Origin: a virus
Reading direction: 5' to 3' (one strand)
Virus record (IMG/VR): IMGVR_UViG_3300044653_000098
Location: 62,001 to 126,000 of that record
Length of the DNA stretch: 64,000 nt
The notes under the pieces were generated by a model. It made no database searches and had not been told where the DNA came from. It saw only the letters and a list, made by a program, of their open reading frames with translations. Below, piece by piece: positions 16,025 to 24,568 of this stretch. A program made the translations under genes and the position numbers. Every line of letters begins with the position of its first letter. The first letter of the stretch is position 1.

Positions 16025-16061
16025 GAACTGGCGGTCCTTTCCTCCTCTGGTCCGCCAGTTC
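16025..16061 (+). terminator. Hairpin after the gene at 15365-15970
   Basis: GAACTGGCGG (16025-16034) and CCGCCAGTTC (16052-16061) form a perfect 10-bp stem across a 17-base loop. Confidence 0.6.
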
Positions 16062-16136
16062 GTCCGGCCGGCGCGCTTTCATGACCCCTGATCTGCTCTC
16101 ATCTGGGCATAGAGGTGCCCGATAGCAAGCCACCGG

Positions 16137-16142
16137 TATAAG
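16137..16142 (+). promoter_or_regulatory. TATAAG box 4 bases before the start of the helicase gene
   Basis: TATAAG is followed by four bases and then GTG 16147, so transcription would begin at or near the start codon (leaderless). No TTGACA is seen upstream. The same four-base spacing occurs at 24559 and 30386. Confidence 0.45.
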
Positions 16143-16146
16143 AGAC

Positions 16147-17868
16147 GTGATCGCTGACGTCAGAACGTGGGATCCGCGTGTCCGCATGCAGGCTGCCTGG
16201 ATGGCCCACGAGGCGCCCGACATCACCGACTACGAGGTGCCAGCCTGCTGGAATGATAGAGTCTGCCTCCAGCACCGGCAGTCTGCCGGCCGCTGCCCGC
16301 TGTGCGGCTCGGACCGCAGCCCGCACCTGTGCCCGCTGTGCGACTACTGCGGGGTCATGCTCCGGCGCCACCAGCGGACTGGTTCGATGTGGCTGTTCCT
16401 GGCCGGGGATGCCCTGCTGGCGGACACGGTCGGCCTGGGCAAGACGCCCTCGGTGACCGGGATGCTCGCCTTCTGCAAGGAATCCGGCGAGCTGAGCCTG
16501 CAGAACCGGGCGGTGGTCGTCGCCAAGTCCAGCGCCGTCGGCCAGTGGGCCACGCAGCTGACCCGCATGATTCCGTCGCTGCGGGTGATCGCCACGACCG
16601 GCAGCATGCCCAAGCAGCAGCGGATCAACGCCTACCTGACCCCGTGGGAGGTAGCGGTCATCTCCGAGCGCACGCTGGCCTCGGCCCGCGGGGCGAAGCG
16701 GAGCAAGGAAGGCGACCTCACGTACCTGTCGCACTTCCCGGTCGGGATCGTCGTTGCCGACGACACCGATGCCATGCGCACCCGCACGACCCGGACGTCG
16801 CACGCGGTCCGTGAGCTGGCTGGCCGGGCGTCCAGGGTGGTCATCGTGCACGGCACGCCACTCCAGAAGAAGATGGATGAGCTTTACAACTTCCTGGAGC
16901 CGATCGGCGGCCCGGCCCGCCTCGGCAGCCAGCGGCAGTTCCATTACCGGTACGTCACCACCTCGACCGACTCCTACTACACCCGTGACAGCACCGGGCA
17001 GGTGGTCGAGTGCGAGCGCACCACCGACACCGGGGTCAAGAACGAGCAGGAGCTGCAGCGGCTGATCGCCCCGCTGATCCTGCGCCGCCGGCCCGAGCAC
17101 GTGGACGACATGACCCTGCCCGCGATCCAGCCGCACGTGGTCTGGCTCGACCCCTCCCCGGCCCAGGCCCGGCGCTATGCCGAGCTGCAGGACGGGGTGC
17201 TGCGTCTGATACGGGAGCAGGGCGAGACCATCTCCCGGCCGCAGGCGGCCGCGCTGTGGACCCACGGCTGGCAGATCTGCTCCGGGCTGGCCACCCTGGA
17301 CGAGGGGCCCGGTGACGACAGCATCAAGCTCGACTGGATCATGGAGCATGTCGAGCCGCCGAGCGCCATGAGCCTGGGCGGGTTCGCCGGCGATAAGGCC
17401 GTGGTCTTCGTCAACTTCAAGCCGAATGTGGAGGCCCTGTCCCGGAGACTGGACGTCGCGGGCATCCGGCATGTAGTCATGTGGGGGAACGAGACCGGCC
17501 AGGCCGAGCGTGACCGCCGGCTGGCCGCATTCCGCCAGGATCCTGGCTGCCGGATGCTGATCGGGACGACGACTATCGAGATGAGCCTGAACCTTCAGGC
17601 CGCGCGCCACCTCGTTGCCGTCGATACCATCCCGAACCCCGCGCGCATGACGCAGCTAGCGGGGCGCGTGAGGCGCGCGGGGTCTCCGTTCAGCACGGTG
17701 TACTTTCATCAGCTTCTGCTTCGTGGGACGCAGGAGGAGGGTATTCTCAACCAGCTGTACTCCGAGCAGGAGACCGCGGACACCGTCTGGGGAGAGCAGG
17801 GCGATCTGTTCCAGGACAGAACCCCGCTGGAGATGCTGCGGATGATCGCAGCCCGGAGGGCGGCATAG
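16147..17868 (+). CDS. SNF2-family helicase/translocase with zinc knuckles
   Basis: A 573-residue SF2 ATPase. Near residues 56-74 sits a double CPLC knuckle (CPLCGSD...CPLCDYC). Motif I is DTVGLGKT near residue 95. The Walker B position reads VVADDTD instead of the usual DEAH. Motif III-like HGTPLQKKMDELY follows, and the C-terminal lobe has NPARMTQLAGRVRRAG (motif VI). Such phage SNF2 proteins remodel DNA-protein complexes during replication or recombination. GTG start with a TATAAG box 4 bases upstream. It heads a long rightward run of genes. Confidence 0.8.
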   Translation: MIADVRTWDPRVRMQAAWMAHEAPDITDYEVPACWNDRVCLQHRQSAGRCPLCGSDRSPHLCPLCDYCGVMLRRHQRTGSMWLFLAGDALLADTVGLGKTPSVTGMLAFCKESGELSLQNRAVVVAKSSAVGQWATQLTRMIPSLRVIATTGSMPKQQRINAYLTPWEVAVISERTLASARGAKRSKEGDLTYLSHFPVGIVVADDTDAMRTRTTRTSHAVRELAGRASRVVIVHGTPLQKKMDELYNFLEPIGGPARLGSQRQFHYRYVTTSTDSYYTRDSTGQVVECERTTDTGVKNEQELQRLIAPLILRRRPEHVDDMTLPAIQPHVVWLDPSPAQARRYAELQDGVLRLIREQGETISRPQAAALWTHGWQICSGLATLDEGPGDDSIKLDWIMEHVEPPSAMSLGGFAGDKAVVFVNFKPNVEALSRRLDVAGIRHVVMWGNETGQAERDRRLAAFRQDPGCRMLIGTTTIEMSLNLQAARHLVAVDTIPNPARMTQLAGRVRRAGSPFSTVYFHQLLLRGTQEEGILNQLYSEQETADTVWGEQGDLFQDRTPLEMLRMIAARRAA

Positions 17869-17871
17869 GCC

Positions 17872-18066
17872 ATGGCTGTCACCGATCAGTTCTGGCGAGT
17901 GACTTTGAGACTGCCCCACGGAGCCGTGATGATATTTTCCGTAACGGGCGCTACGCGCCGGGACGCTGCGGCGGCCATGTTCCTGCACCTGCTGCACCAT
18001 GGCCCAGCCCCTAGCAAGATCAGCGACATCAAGTTGTGGCAGCAGGCTTCTCGCGTTAAGCCGTGA
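17872..18066 (+). CDS. Short unknown protein
   Basis: A 64-residue protein with no recognised domain. It begins 3 bases after the helicase stop and overlaps the following sigma-factor start (GTGA at 18063), so it is wedged in an operon and probably real. Confidence 0.5.
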   Translation: MAVTDQFWRVTLRLPHGAVMIFSVTGATRRDAAAAMFLHLLHHGPAPSKISDIKLWQQASRVKP

Positions 18067-18746
18067 CGCCGGAGATCGAGCGTCTTGTTGCGGAGCTGAT
18101 GCCCCAGGCCAAGGCCGAGGCGTGGAAGCTGTTCAACACGGCGCCCCAGCAGCTGAGCCTGGACGAGCTGGTCTCCTGGGCTTATCTCGGGCTGTCCAAG
18201 GCCGGGGACCGGTGGCAGGGGTACTGCGAGAAGAACAGCTACAGCCCGGATGCCACGCAGTATTTCGCTGCGTATGCGCTGCGCTACATCCGCGGGACGA
18301 TGGTCGACTCCCTGCGCTCCTCCGACCACGTCACCCGTTCGATGCGCCGCCGGGCCAAGGATCTGCGCGACGCCGGCCAGGATCTTGGCGTCGGTGAGAG
18401 TGAGCTGGCGGAGAAGACCGGCCTGACGGTCCAGCAGATCCGGGCCACGGTTGCCGCGGTGGCCCGGCGGCCGGTGTCCATGGATGCCGAGCCCGTCGAC
18501 ATCGCGGATGATGACGACGTGGAGGGCCAAGCGGTGGTTAACACCGTGCTGGCCGCCGCGGTGCAGGTGCTGCTGGCCCAGCCCCCCGACGTCCAGGCCG
18601 TGATCGCGCTGCGCTACCACCAGGGGATGGACCTGCGGGCGGTGGCTACGCAGCTGGGCTGGCCGGAATCCGAGGTGGGCGACCTGCACACCGCAGGCAT
18701 CCTCGCCGTGCACGAGGCCATGCTGTCCGCGGTTGATGAGTCCTAG
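18063..18746 (+). CDS. RNA polymerase sigma factor (sigma-70 family)
   Basis: A 227-residue protein. Residues ~30-95 match sigma region 2 in layout (LDELVSWAYLGLSKA, then YALRYIRGTMVDSLRSSD), as in FliA/WhiG-type factors. A region-3-like stretch follows (SELAEKTGLTVQQIRATVAAV). Residues ~165-215 form a region 4 helix-turn-helix (VIALRYHQGMDLRAVATQLGW). It would redirect host polymerase to element promoters, perhaps the TATAAG/TAATAC/TAATAG boxes ahead of several genes. GTG start overlapping the previous stop. Confidence 0.8.
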   Translation: MTPEIERLVAELMPQAKAEAWKLFNTAPQQLSLDELVSWAYLGLSKAGDRWQGYCEKNSYSPDATQYFAAYALRYIRGTMVDSLRSSDHVTRSMRRRAKDLRDAGQDLGVGESELAEKTGLTVQQIRATVAAVARRPVSMDAEPVDIADDDDVEGQAVVNTVLAAAVQVLLAQPPDVQAVIALRYHQGMDLRAVATQLGWPESEVGDLHTAGILAVHEAMLSAVDES

Positions 18747-18763
18747 GGAGCGGTAACAGCCTC

Positions 18764-19228
18764 ATGCTGGATCGTGCAGAGAAGCTGGCCGGGCGCTGGT
18801 TCAAGGCGCAGATGGATGCCTACCTGGACCGCCTGAACGCCGAGGATCCCCCGAACTTCACGGTGCCTGAGGTGCTGCGCAACCCCCGCCACGACTGCAA
18901 GCACCGCGGCGGGATGTCGACGTCCTTCCGGATGGCGGAGATCTACGTCACCTCGCCGGAGATCTGGATCTGCTATTGCAGCAAGACTGGCCTGATGGGG
19001 CCGGACTTCCCTCATGACGACTGCCAGGGAGGCGTCGTGGCTGCCGTGGAGGCCCGCTTCGGCTTCCTGTACTCCGAGGGCCGGTGCCGCTGCGGGATCC
19101 ACGGCCGCTCGCCTCATGGCCGCATTGTCGATGCCGTAGAGCGTCCTCCGATCGGAAGGGTACGGGCGTGGCAGACGACGGACATGGCGGCAAAGTCCCC
19201 GGGAAGTGGAAGGACGCCCTCCCGGTAG
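18764..19228 (+). CDS. Unknown cysteine-containing protein
   Basis: A 154-residue protein with cysteines and histidines spread as CKH, CYC, C and CRCGIH, possibly one metal site. The C-terminal ~20 residues are encoded by DNA that also encodes the start of the next gene in another frame. No family recognised. Confidence 0.6.
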   Translation: MLDRAEKLAGRWFKAQMDAYLDRLNAEDPPNFTVPEVLRNPRHDCKHRGGMSTSFRMAEIYVTSPEIWICYCSKTGLMGPDFPHDDCQGGVVAAVEARFGFLYSEGRCRCGIHGRSPHGRIVDAVERPPIGRVRAWQTTDMAAKSPGSGRTPSR

Positions 19229-19782
19229 TCCCCGATAAGGTTGCGGAGCACCTCGATGCGGGCCACGACGTGCCGCTGGAGGCCATGGTCAGCGAGAAGG
19301 CCATGGAGCAGTTCGAGGACCATGTCAGGCGCCAGGCAGAGCCGGTGCACGCTGAGGATCTGATCCCGGTCGCCCGCAACGACCCGCGGATCCAGGGGCC
19401 CGCCCCGGGCAACGGCTCGGTGCTGCCCAAGGTGCCGGTCCGGCGCCGCGTCATCCCCGCCCCGTTCAAGCGGCCGAGCATCCACATCGACCACCACGGC
19501 AAGAGCTGGCAGGTTAAGCACGTTGAGTCGGTGCAGGCCGGCGACATCGTGCCGGACGTCGGCCGGGTGGCCAAGGCTGAGCAGCGGACCCGGTACGTGC
19601 GGATGTCGGAAGTGATGAGGCTGGAGGATCTTCAGCTGCACGCCCTGAACCCGCACAAGCAGGTGGCGGTCGGCCTCGAAGTCGTGCTCACCGGTATAGA
19701 TGGCCGTGAGCACCTATTTGAGCCGTCTCAGCGCATACGAGTCTTCACCGCGGAAGAGCACGCGGGTGCCAGCGCCGACTAA
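19168..19782 (+). CDS. Unknown protein
   Basis: A 204-residue protein with a GTG start at 19168 preceded by GGAAGGG, overlapping the upstream gene by 61 bases. The middle is proline-rich and the C-terminal ~90 residues look like a compact mixed fold (SIHIDHHGKSWQVKHVESV). No domain recognised. It lies in the helicase/methylase operon. Confidence 0.6.
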   Translation: MADDGHGGKVPGKWKDALPVVPDKVAEHLDAGHDVPLEAMVSEKAMEQFEDHVRRQAEPVHAEDLIPVARNDPRIQGPAPGNGSVLPKVPVRRRVIPAPFKRPSIHIDHHGKSWQVKHVESVQAGDIVPDVGRVAKAEQRTRYVRMSEVMRLEDLQLHALNPHKQVAVGLEVVLTGIDGREHLFEPSQRIRVFTAEEHAGASAD

Positions 19783-19966
19783 GGCCGAGCTGGGAGCCGT
19801 CCCGGCCGGCCTGATCACCGGCCTGCGCCCGCACGACTGCATCAACTGCACCTGGACCATGGTCCGCGGGGTGTGGACCCTGAAGTTCATCCACTCCGAG
19901 TGCCCGGCGCACCGCGGCCTGCCGCGCGCCACCGACGGCCTGCGCTCCTGGATGCTTACCGGATGA
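19766..19966 (+). CDS. Small unknown protein with CxxC
   Basis: A 66-residue protein from GTG 19766, preceded by GCGGAAGAG. A start at ATG 19700 is also in frame but would overlap the previous gene by over 80 bases. It contains CINCTW and a later cysteine and histidine, suggesting a small zinc site. Stop and next start overlap (ATGA), coupling it to the methyltransferase. Confidence 0.55.
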   Translation: MPAPTKAELGAVPAGLITGLRPHDCINCTWTMVRGVWTLKFIHSECPAHRGLPRATDGLRSWMLTG

Positions 19967-20571
19967 AGACAGGCAGCCTCTGCACGGGCTACAGCGGCCT
20001 GGAGCTGGGCGCTGCCGCCTACTTCGACATCGACTTGCAGTGGGTGGCTGACAACGACTCTGACGCCGCGGTGGCGCTGGCTGAGCACCATCCTGGGGTG
20101 CTGAACCTCGGGGACATCAAAGAGGTCGACTGGTCCCGCGTCACCCCGGTCGAGCTGCTGCTCCTGGGCTTCCCGTGCCCGGACGTCTCGTCGGCCGGCC
20201 GGCGGGCAGGGCTGCAGCCCGGTAACAGGAGCGGGATCTGGTCGCACTGCGCTTATGCGATAGGAGTGCTACGACCTCAGCTGATCTTGGTGGAAAATGT
20301 AAAGGGGCTGCTCAGTGCTCGTGCCCACAGCGACGTGGAACCCTGCCCGTGGTGTATGGGAAACGCCACAGATCGCATCCTGCGGGCACTTGGTGCCGTA
20401 CTCGGTGACCTTGCCACGCTCGGGTACGATGCGGAATGGGAAACTCTATCCGCCTCTGACGCCGGCTGCTGCCATCCCCGTGATCGGGTCTTCATCGTCG
20501 CCTGGCCCCGTGCTGCTGAAGACACCGACAGCCCAGCTGGGGATCAACGGCGGGAGCCAGCATCCGTCTAA
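19963..20571 (+). CDS. C5-cytosine DNA methyltransferase, catalytic part
   Basis: A 202-residue protein with the ordered motifs of C5 methyltransferases: motif I (TGYSGLELGA), motif IV with the catalytic cysteine (GFPCPDVSSAG), motif VI (VENVKGLL) and motif VIII (HPRDRVFIVAW). It lacks the target-recognition domain and motifs IX-X, which are encoded by the overlapping next frame. It transfers methyl groups to cytosine in DNA, probably for protection from host restriction or for marking replicated DNA. It may work as a two-subunit enzyme or through a frameshift product. Confidence 0.8.
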   Translation: MKTGSLCTGYSGLELGAAAYFDIDLQWVADNDSDAAVALAEHHPGVLNLGDIKEVDWSRVTPVELLLLGFPCPDVSSAGRRAGLQPGNRSGIWSHCAYAIGVLRPQLILVENVKGLLSARAHSDVEPCPWCMGNATDRILRALGAVLGDLATLGYDAEWETLSASDAGCCHPRDRVFIVAWPRAAEDTDSPAGDQRREPASV

Positions 20572-21037
20572 GCGCAAGGCAGGCGGCCACGGCCCGACCC
20601 TGGCCGACGAGGTCGAGCACGAGATCCTGCTGAGGGACTGGGATCTGCTGCCAACGCCCGCGGCCCGCGACTTCAAATCAGGCGAGTCGAATCTGCTGGA
20701 GCGCAATGCGCGGCCGCTCAACGAGGTAGCCGTCAACTGGCTGCGTCCGGCCGGCGGGGTGGTCGACTGGGGCAAGTTCGCCCGTGCGGTGTTGCGGTGG
20801 GAGCAGGTGTTTGGTCACCTTGTGCCCTGCCCCCTGGAGCCCGGCCGGTTTGGCAACCTTGTGCTGGCTCCTGTGTTCGTGGAGTGGATGATGGGACTGG
20901 AGCCTGGGTGGGTGACGGACCTTCCCATCTCCCGTAACGCCAAGCTGAAGCTGCTTGGCAATGGTGTGGTTCCCCAGCAGGTGGCGCTTGCGCTGCCCCG
21001 GCTGCTGCAGCGGGTACCAGTGTCATGGATTCGCTAG
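20315..21037 (+). CDS. C5-cytosine methyltransferase, C-terminal/target-recognition part in an overlapping frame
   Basis: A 240-residue protein in the +1 frame relative to the upstream methylase, overlapping it by 257 bases. The N-terminal part has LPRSGTMRNGKLYPPLTP and LLKTPTAQLGINGG, stretches seen in phage methylase-associated proteins. The C-terminus has the end motifs of C5 methyltransferases (PAFVEW-like VFVEWMMGLEPGW, then KLLGNGVVPQQVALAL). GTG start with AAAGGGG upstream. Both frames look genuinely coding across the overlap. Confidence 0.75.
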   Translation: MLVPTATWNPARGVWETPQIASCGHLVPYSVTLPRSGTMRNGKLYPPLTPAAAIPVIGSSSSPGPVLLKTPTAQLGINGGSQHPSKRKAGGHGPTLADEVEHEILLRDWDLLPTPAARDFKSGESNLLERNARPLNEVAVNWLRPAGGVVDWGKFARAVLRWEQVFGHLVPCPLEPGRFGNLVLAPVFVEWMMGLEPGWVTDLPISRNAKLKLLGNGVVPQQVALALPRLLQRVPVSWIR

Positions 21038-22506
21038 ATCACGGAAAGCGTGTTCTGGGAACGATACTGGGCCACCAGGACCGGCAGGCTCTCGACTACG
21101 CCCTGCGCTGGCTCCAGCCCGAGCACTTCACCGACGCCGTCCAGGCCAACATCTGGGTGATGTGCCAGCGGTACCTGGACCAGGCTGGCCACGTGCTTAC
21201 CCGCAGCGCGCTGGAAGACATCATGAGCCACCAGCCGCCCGGCACAGCCCTCATGTATACGGAGATGTTCGACAGCCTCGTGACGTGGAAGGCCGACGCC
21301 ACCGCGGCCGGCGTCGCTGCGTTTCAGTGGTCGGTGCAGCAGCTGCGCGATCTGGCCGCCGAGCGGCTGACGGGCGAGGCCCTGACCCGCGGGATGGAAA
21401 TCCTGCGCCGGGGCTGGACGGAGGGCCGCCAGTCCTGGTCCGGCCACGACGACGCCCGGCGCTGGCTGATCACCCGTTTCTCCGAGATCGAGCGCCAGAT
21501 GCGTTACGCCGAGGTGCCCGAGGGCGACATGCGCACCGAGGGCGCAGCCATGCTGAGCGAGTACGGAAATCGCAAGGCCATGGCTGCCCGAGGCGAGACC
21601 GGGAGCATCGCCACTGGCATCCTGGAGCTGGACAAGCTGCTCGGCGGCGGTCTGGAGCGGGGCGAGCTGGATTTCATCGCCGCCTACACCAGCGTCGGGA
21701 AGACCAGCCTGTGCGTCCACCTCGCCTGGCACGCCGCAGTGATGCAGGGCAAGAACGTCGTCTACTTCACCAGCGAGACGCTGCGCGAGCAGATCAAGAT
21801 CAAGGTGATCTCCCGGCACTCCCGGCTGGAGAAGTTTGGGCTGAAGTACGGGCTCAACAGCAAGGACATCAAGGCGGGACAGCTGACCCCGGAGGGCGAA
21901 CGGTCCTTCGCCGCGGTGAGGGACGATTTCGACCGGATCGCCGGGCGGCTGTTCATTGCCCAGGTGCCCAAGGGCGCCACGGTCAGCGTCATCGATGCGA
22001 GCCTGGAGCGCATTACCCGGGACTGGGAGGCCGATCTGGTCATCCTGGACTCGGTAAACCTGCTGCGGCCTGAGGAGACGCGCCGGTCCGGCTGGGAGGA
22101 GCACTCCCGCACGATCAAGGCGTCCAAGGAACTGGCAGCCACCTACCACGATGGCCGTGGGGTGCCTTTGGTTAGCCCGTGGCAGATATCCGAGTCCGGC
22201 CAGCGCGCGGCCCGCGAGCGCGGGCACTACCTAGTCGGGGATTTGGCCGAGTCACACGAGGCGGCCACCAGCTCGGATGTGGCCCTGTCGCTCATGAGTC
22301 CCGCGGACTTTGGCGGCGGCCGCAACGTCACGCTGGAGATGAGCGTGCTGAAGAACCGCGACGGTGAGTCCCTGCAGGGCGCAAGCTCCACCATCAAGCT
22401 GCGCACCGACTACGCCACGAGCTACTTCATGGCCCAGGGCGGAGGCTCCGACAGCGTCACCCAGCTGATGCAGTACCAGGCCAACGGGTCCAATGTCTTC
22501 GGGTGA
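21025..22506 (+). CDS. dnaB: Replicative DnaB-type helicase
   Basis: A 493-residue protein. The N-terminal ~110 residues match the helical DnaB N-domain and the C-terminal half is a RecA-like motor. Walker A is AYTSVGKTSL near residue 216, and Walker B is LVILDSVNLL near residue 340. A long helical linker joins them. It would unwind DNA ahead of the element's polymerase. It overlaps the upstream methylase by 13 bases and the following primase-like gene by 14, so these are one operon. Confidence 0.85.
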   Translation: MDSLDHGKRVLGTILGHQDRQALDYALRWLQPEHFTDAVQANIWVMCQRYLDQAGHVLTRSALEDIMSHQPPGTALMYTEMFDSLVTWKADATAAGVAAFQWSVQQLRDLAAERLTGEALTRGMEILRRGWTEGRQSWSGHDDARRWLITRFSEIERQMRYAEVPEGDMRTEGAAMLSEYGNRKAMAARGETGSIATGILELDKLLGGGLERGELDFIAAYTSVGKTSLCVHLAWHAAVMQGKNVVYFTSETLREQIKIKVISRHSRLEKFGLKYGLNSKDIKAGQLTPEGERSFAAVRDDFDRIAGRLFIAQVPKGATVSVIDASLERITRDWEADLVILDSVNLLRPEETRRSGWEEHSRTIKASKELAATYHDGRGVPLVSPWQISESGQRAARERGHYLVGDLAESHEAATSSDVALSLMSPADFGGGRNVTLEMSVLKNRDGESLQGASSTIKLRTDYATSYFMAQGGGSDSVTQLMQYQANGSNVFG

Positions 22507-23062
22507 GCTGGCCGGCGGCGAGCTGATCTCCCTGGCCAACCGGATCGTGCCTTTCCCGCTGGCATGCCGCGAGGCCGGGATGGACAACGTGCCAGAGCCC
22601 CGGCAGAGCGGCAGCCGGGCCTATTGCCCGTTCGGTGAGTTCAGCCACCCCGATGGTGGCCGGGATCAGGCGCTGCGCGTCTACTACGATCACGGGTTCT
22701 GCTTTGCGGAATGGCTGTACCTGTCCCCGGTCAAGATCCTCGCTCTGGCCCGGGATCTCGCCGCGGAGGAGGCTGCCAGGCACCTGCTCGACTGCGTCGG
22801 GTACCAGCCGGCCTCGTGGCAGGAGCGGTGGGAGGAGCTGCTGGAAGAGCGGCCGGAACCGGATTACGCTGCCCTGGCCCGTGCTCTTCGTTCCCGGCTG
22901 GAGGTTAGGTACGCTGACTGGGGGAATCGCCAACTCGATTCTAATGTTTCGACAATGCTGGCCAGCTGCCTTGGGCTGCTGACACGGGTCCACTCGGAGG
23001 CGGACTGCAAGCTTTGGCTGGAGCGGTCCTCAGAAGTGATGGCGCAGGCACTAGGAGGATGA
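22493..23062 (+). CDS. Primase-associated zinc-binding protein
   Basis: A 189-residue protein. Residues ~43-80 read YCPFGEFSHPDGGRDQALRV..., then a cysteine in FCFAEW. This resembles the zinc-binding N-domain of DnaG-type primases (CPFH...HSD...), with some ligands replaced. No TOPRIM domain follows, so it is either a helicase-partner subunit or a reduced primase. Its position directly after the DnaB-type gene supports a priming role. Confidence 0.6.
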   Translation: MSSGELAGGELISLANRIVPFPLACREAGMDNVPEPRQSGSRAYCPFGEFSHPDGGRDQALRVYYDHGFCFAEWLYLSPVKILALARDLAAEEAARHLLDCVGYQPASWQERWEELLEERPEPDYAALARALRSRLEVRYADWGNRQLDSNVSTMLASCLGLLTRVHSEADCKLWLERSSEVMAQALGG

Positions 23063-23063
23063 G

Positions 23064-23354
23064 ATGACTGCAAAGACCACGCTGAACGTCCCAAAGCTGC
23101 CCGGATGGATCACGCTGAGCGAGGCGGGAAAGATCCTGGGAGTCTCCCGGTGGGCGGTCCACAAGATGTGCGACCGGGAAGCTCTCAAGCCGGGTGAGAA
23201 GCCGGTGCTGAATGCTTTCTACATCGGGGATCCGGACCGCCCGGTATACCTTGTGCGCGAGGCGGAAGTCTCGGCCCTCAAGAGGAACCGGGGCCGCCCA
23301 GCCCAGCCCTCGGCTAGTTCCGCAGAGGCAGTGCCCGAGGTGCAGACGGCGTAA
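23064..23354 (+). CDS. Helix-turn-helix DNA-binding protein
   Basis: A 96-residue protein. LSEAGKILGVSRWAVHKM is a clear helix-turn-helix, like excisionase/MerR-type or small phage regulators. A strand-rich wing and a polar tail follow. GGAGG precedes the ATG. It sits at the end of the helicase operon, just before a strong hairpin, and may be a transcriptional regulator or a replication accessory. Confidence 0.75.
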   Translation: MTAKTTLNVPKLPGWITLSEAGKILGVSRWAVHKMCDREALKPGEKPVLNAFYIGDPDRPVYLVREAEVSALKRNRGRPAQPSASSAEAVPEVQTA

Positions 23355-23364
23355 CAAGAGCAGG

Positions 23365-23396
23365 GCCCTGGGATCCACGGGCGGTGGTCCCAGGGC
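23365..23396 (+). terminator. Strong hairpin ending the helicase operon
   Basis: GCCCTGGGA (23365-23373) pairs with TCCCAGGGC (23388-23396); flanking AAGAG and CTCTT can extend the stem with a small bulge. It is followed by CTTCACGTT, weakly T-rich. Confidence 0.7.
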
Positions 23397-23419
23397 TCTT
23401 CACGTTGGAGGGTGGGGAT

Positions 23420-23914
23420 ATGGCGATCTTCGCGGACATGGTGGCCGAGCAGGCGACGGAAGCTGCTGCCACCTATGATGGCCACCGCTGGCGCTGGCTG
23501 GTTGAGCAGTGGGGGCGCCCGGTACGCAGAAACGGTCTTGTCCTCCCGGAGCAGCAGCTGAGCGACGGCGCGGTTATTGATGTAGCAGGCGCCCTGACCT
23601 GTGATGCTGTCATGCGGCGCTGGCTTGGGCTGCCTGGCGAGGAGAATGCCCCCAGGCGGCGGGCTGCCCTGGAGCTGCAGGAGGCCCTGCACGGCTTCGA
23701 GATGGAGCGCGCAGCCCGGCCGCCGCAGGTGACCTACTCGCTGCCGCTCAGTGCTCCGGTGACGGAGGATCCGTACGGCAGCACCTATCCCATCCCCGCG
23801 CCTGCCACCAGCCCGGCAACCATGCCCGTGCCCGCGGTGCATCCGGCCCGTCCCGGCCTCATCGAGACCACCCATCAGGTCCGGGCGTTTCTCAGAGACC
23901 GCCTGCACAGATGA
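23420..23914 (+). CDS. Unknown protein
   Basis: A 164-residue protein beginning MAIFADMVAEQ, with GGAGGGTGGGGA upstream. The N-terminal ~100 residues are helical and acidic; the C-terminal part is Pro-rich. No domain recognised. First gene after the terminator at 23365-23396; overlaps the next start by ATGA. Confidence 0.6.
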   Translation: MAIFADMVAEQATEAAATYDGHRWRWLVEQWGRPVRRNGLVLPEQQLSDGAVIDVAGALTCDAVMRRWLGLPGEENAPRRRAALELQEALHGFEMERAARPPQVTYSLPLSAPVTEDPYGSTYPIPAPATSPATMPVPAVHPARPGLIETTHQVRAFLRDRLHR

Positions 23915-24315
23915 AAACCATCCTCACGTTCCTGGCACCGCGGGAGATGCTGTCTCCCGCACAGCTGTGGTTCCTGGCCGGGCAGGACCCCGCTCGCTAT
24001 CTGGAGCTGATGCGTGAGTATGGGTACATCGTGCCCTCCCGTGGCGCTCCCCAGGAGCCACTGCCGTGCGGCTGGCCAGACAATGGGCACCGGGTGCCAC
24101 TCGAGTATGACGACACCCTGGTCTGGGAGGAGCCGTCGGACAGCGGCAACGGTGTCTACCTGGTTCGCCAGCTGGCCGATGGGCGCTGGTACTGCCCATG
24201 TGAGGACTTCGAGTACCGCGGCATGGAGCGGCCTTGCAAGCACATCGTGCGCCGGCAGCGGAAGATCGCAGAGGCTGTCGCAAGCCAGGACGGCAGAGGT
24301 AGGGTGACGGCGTGA
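23911..24315 (+). CDS. SWIM-type zinc finger protein
   Basis: A 134-residue protein. Near residues 93-112 WYCPCEDFEYRGMERPCKHIVRR follows the SWIM pattern CxCx(n)CxH. SWIM fingers bind DNA or proteins and occur in helicases and plasmid proteins. The rest of the protein is unknown. It is coupled to its neighbours by ATGA and GTGA overlaps. Confidence 0.65.
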   Translation: MKTILTFLAPREMLSPAQLWFLAGQDPARYLELMREYGYIVPSRGAPQEPLPCGWPDNGHRVPLEYDDTLVWEEPSDSGNGVYLVRQLADGRWYCPCEDFEYRGMERPCKHIVRRQRKIAEAVASQDGRGRVTA

Positions 24316-24563
24316 ATGAGCTGCTGGAGGAACGCGGGTGGGAAGAGCTTCCTCCAGGGGAGCTGTGCTGGCTGGACTGTGCCGGGCAGGCCCTGCACAA
24401 GGAATGGCATCACAGCGAGATAGATCTCTGCGAACCGCACGCCCTGGTGCTGGAATCCGGGCGCAAGAACGCCACCTACGCTGGGGCGCTGACCCCGTCC
24501 GACTCGGTTGCAATCGAGTGGCCGTGGCGCCGCATTGCCCGTCAGCTTGTCGACGTCGTATAA
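24312..24563 (+). CDS. Small acidic unknown protein
   Basis: An 83-residue protein with GTG start 4 bases inside the preceding gene. Contains two cysteines and several histidines but no clear motif. No family recognised. Confidence 0.5.
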   Translation: MNELLEERGWEELPPGELCWLDCAGQALHKEWHHSEIDLCEPHALVLESGRKNATYAGALTPSDSVAIEWPWRRIARQLVDVV

Positions 24564-24564
24564 G
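24559..24564 (+). promoter_or_regulatory. TATAAG box 4 bases before the next start
   Basis: TATAAG overlaps the stop of the previous gene and is followed by four bases and ATG 24569, the same spacing as at 16137 and 30386. A leaderless start is possible. No -35 is evident. Confidence 0.35.
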
Positions 24565-24568
24565 TCCT

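Noticed and set aside
16099-17610. Long leftward open frame opposite the SNF2-type helicase
   Set aside because: It is Pro/Arg/His-rich, lacks motifs and mirrors a convincing gene; long antisense frames are expected at this GC content.
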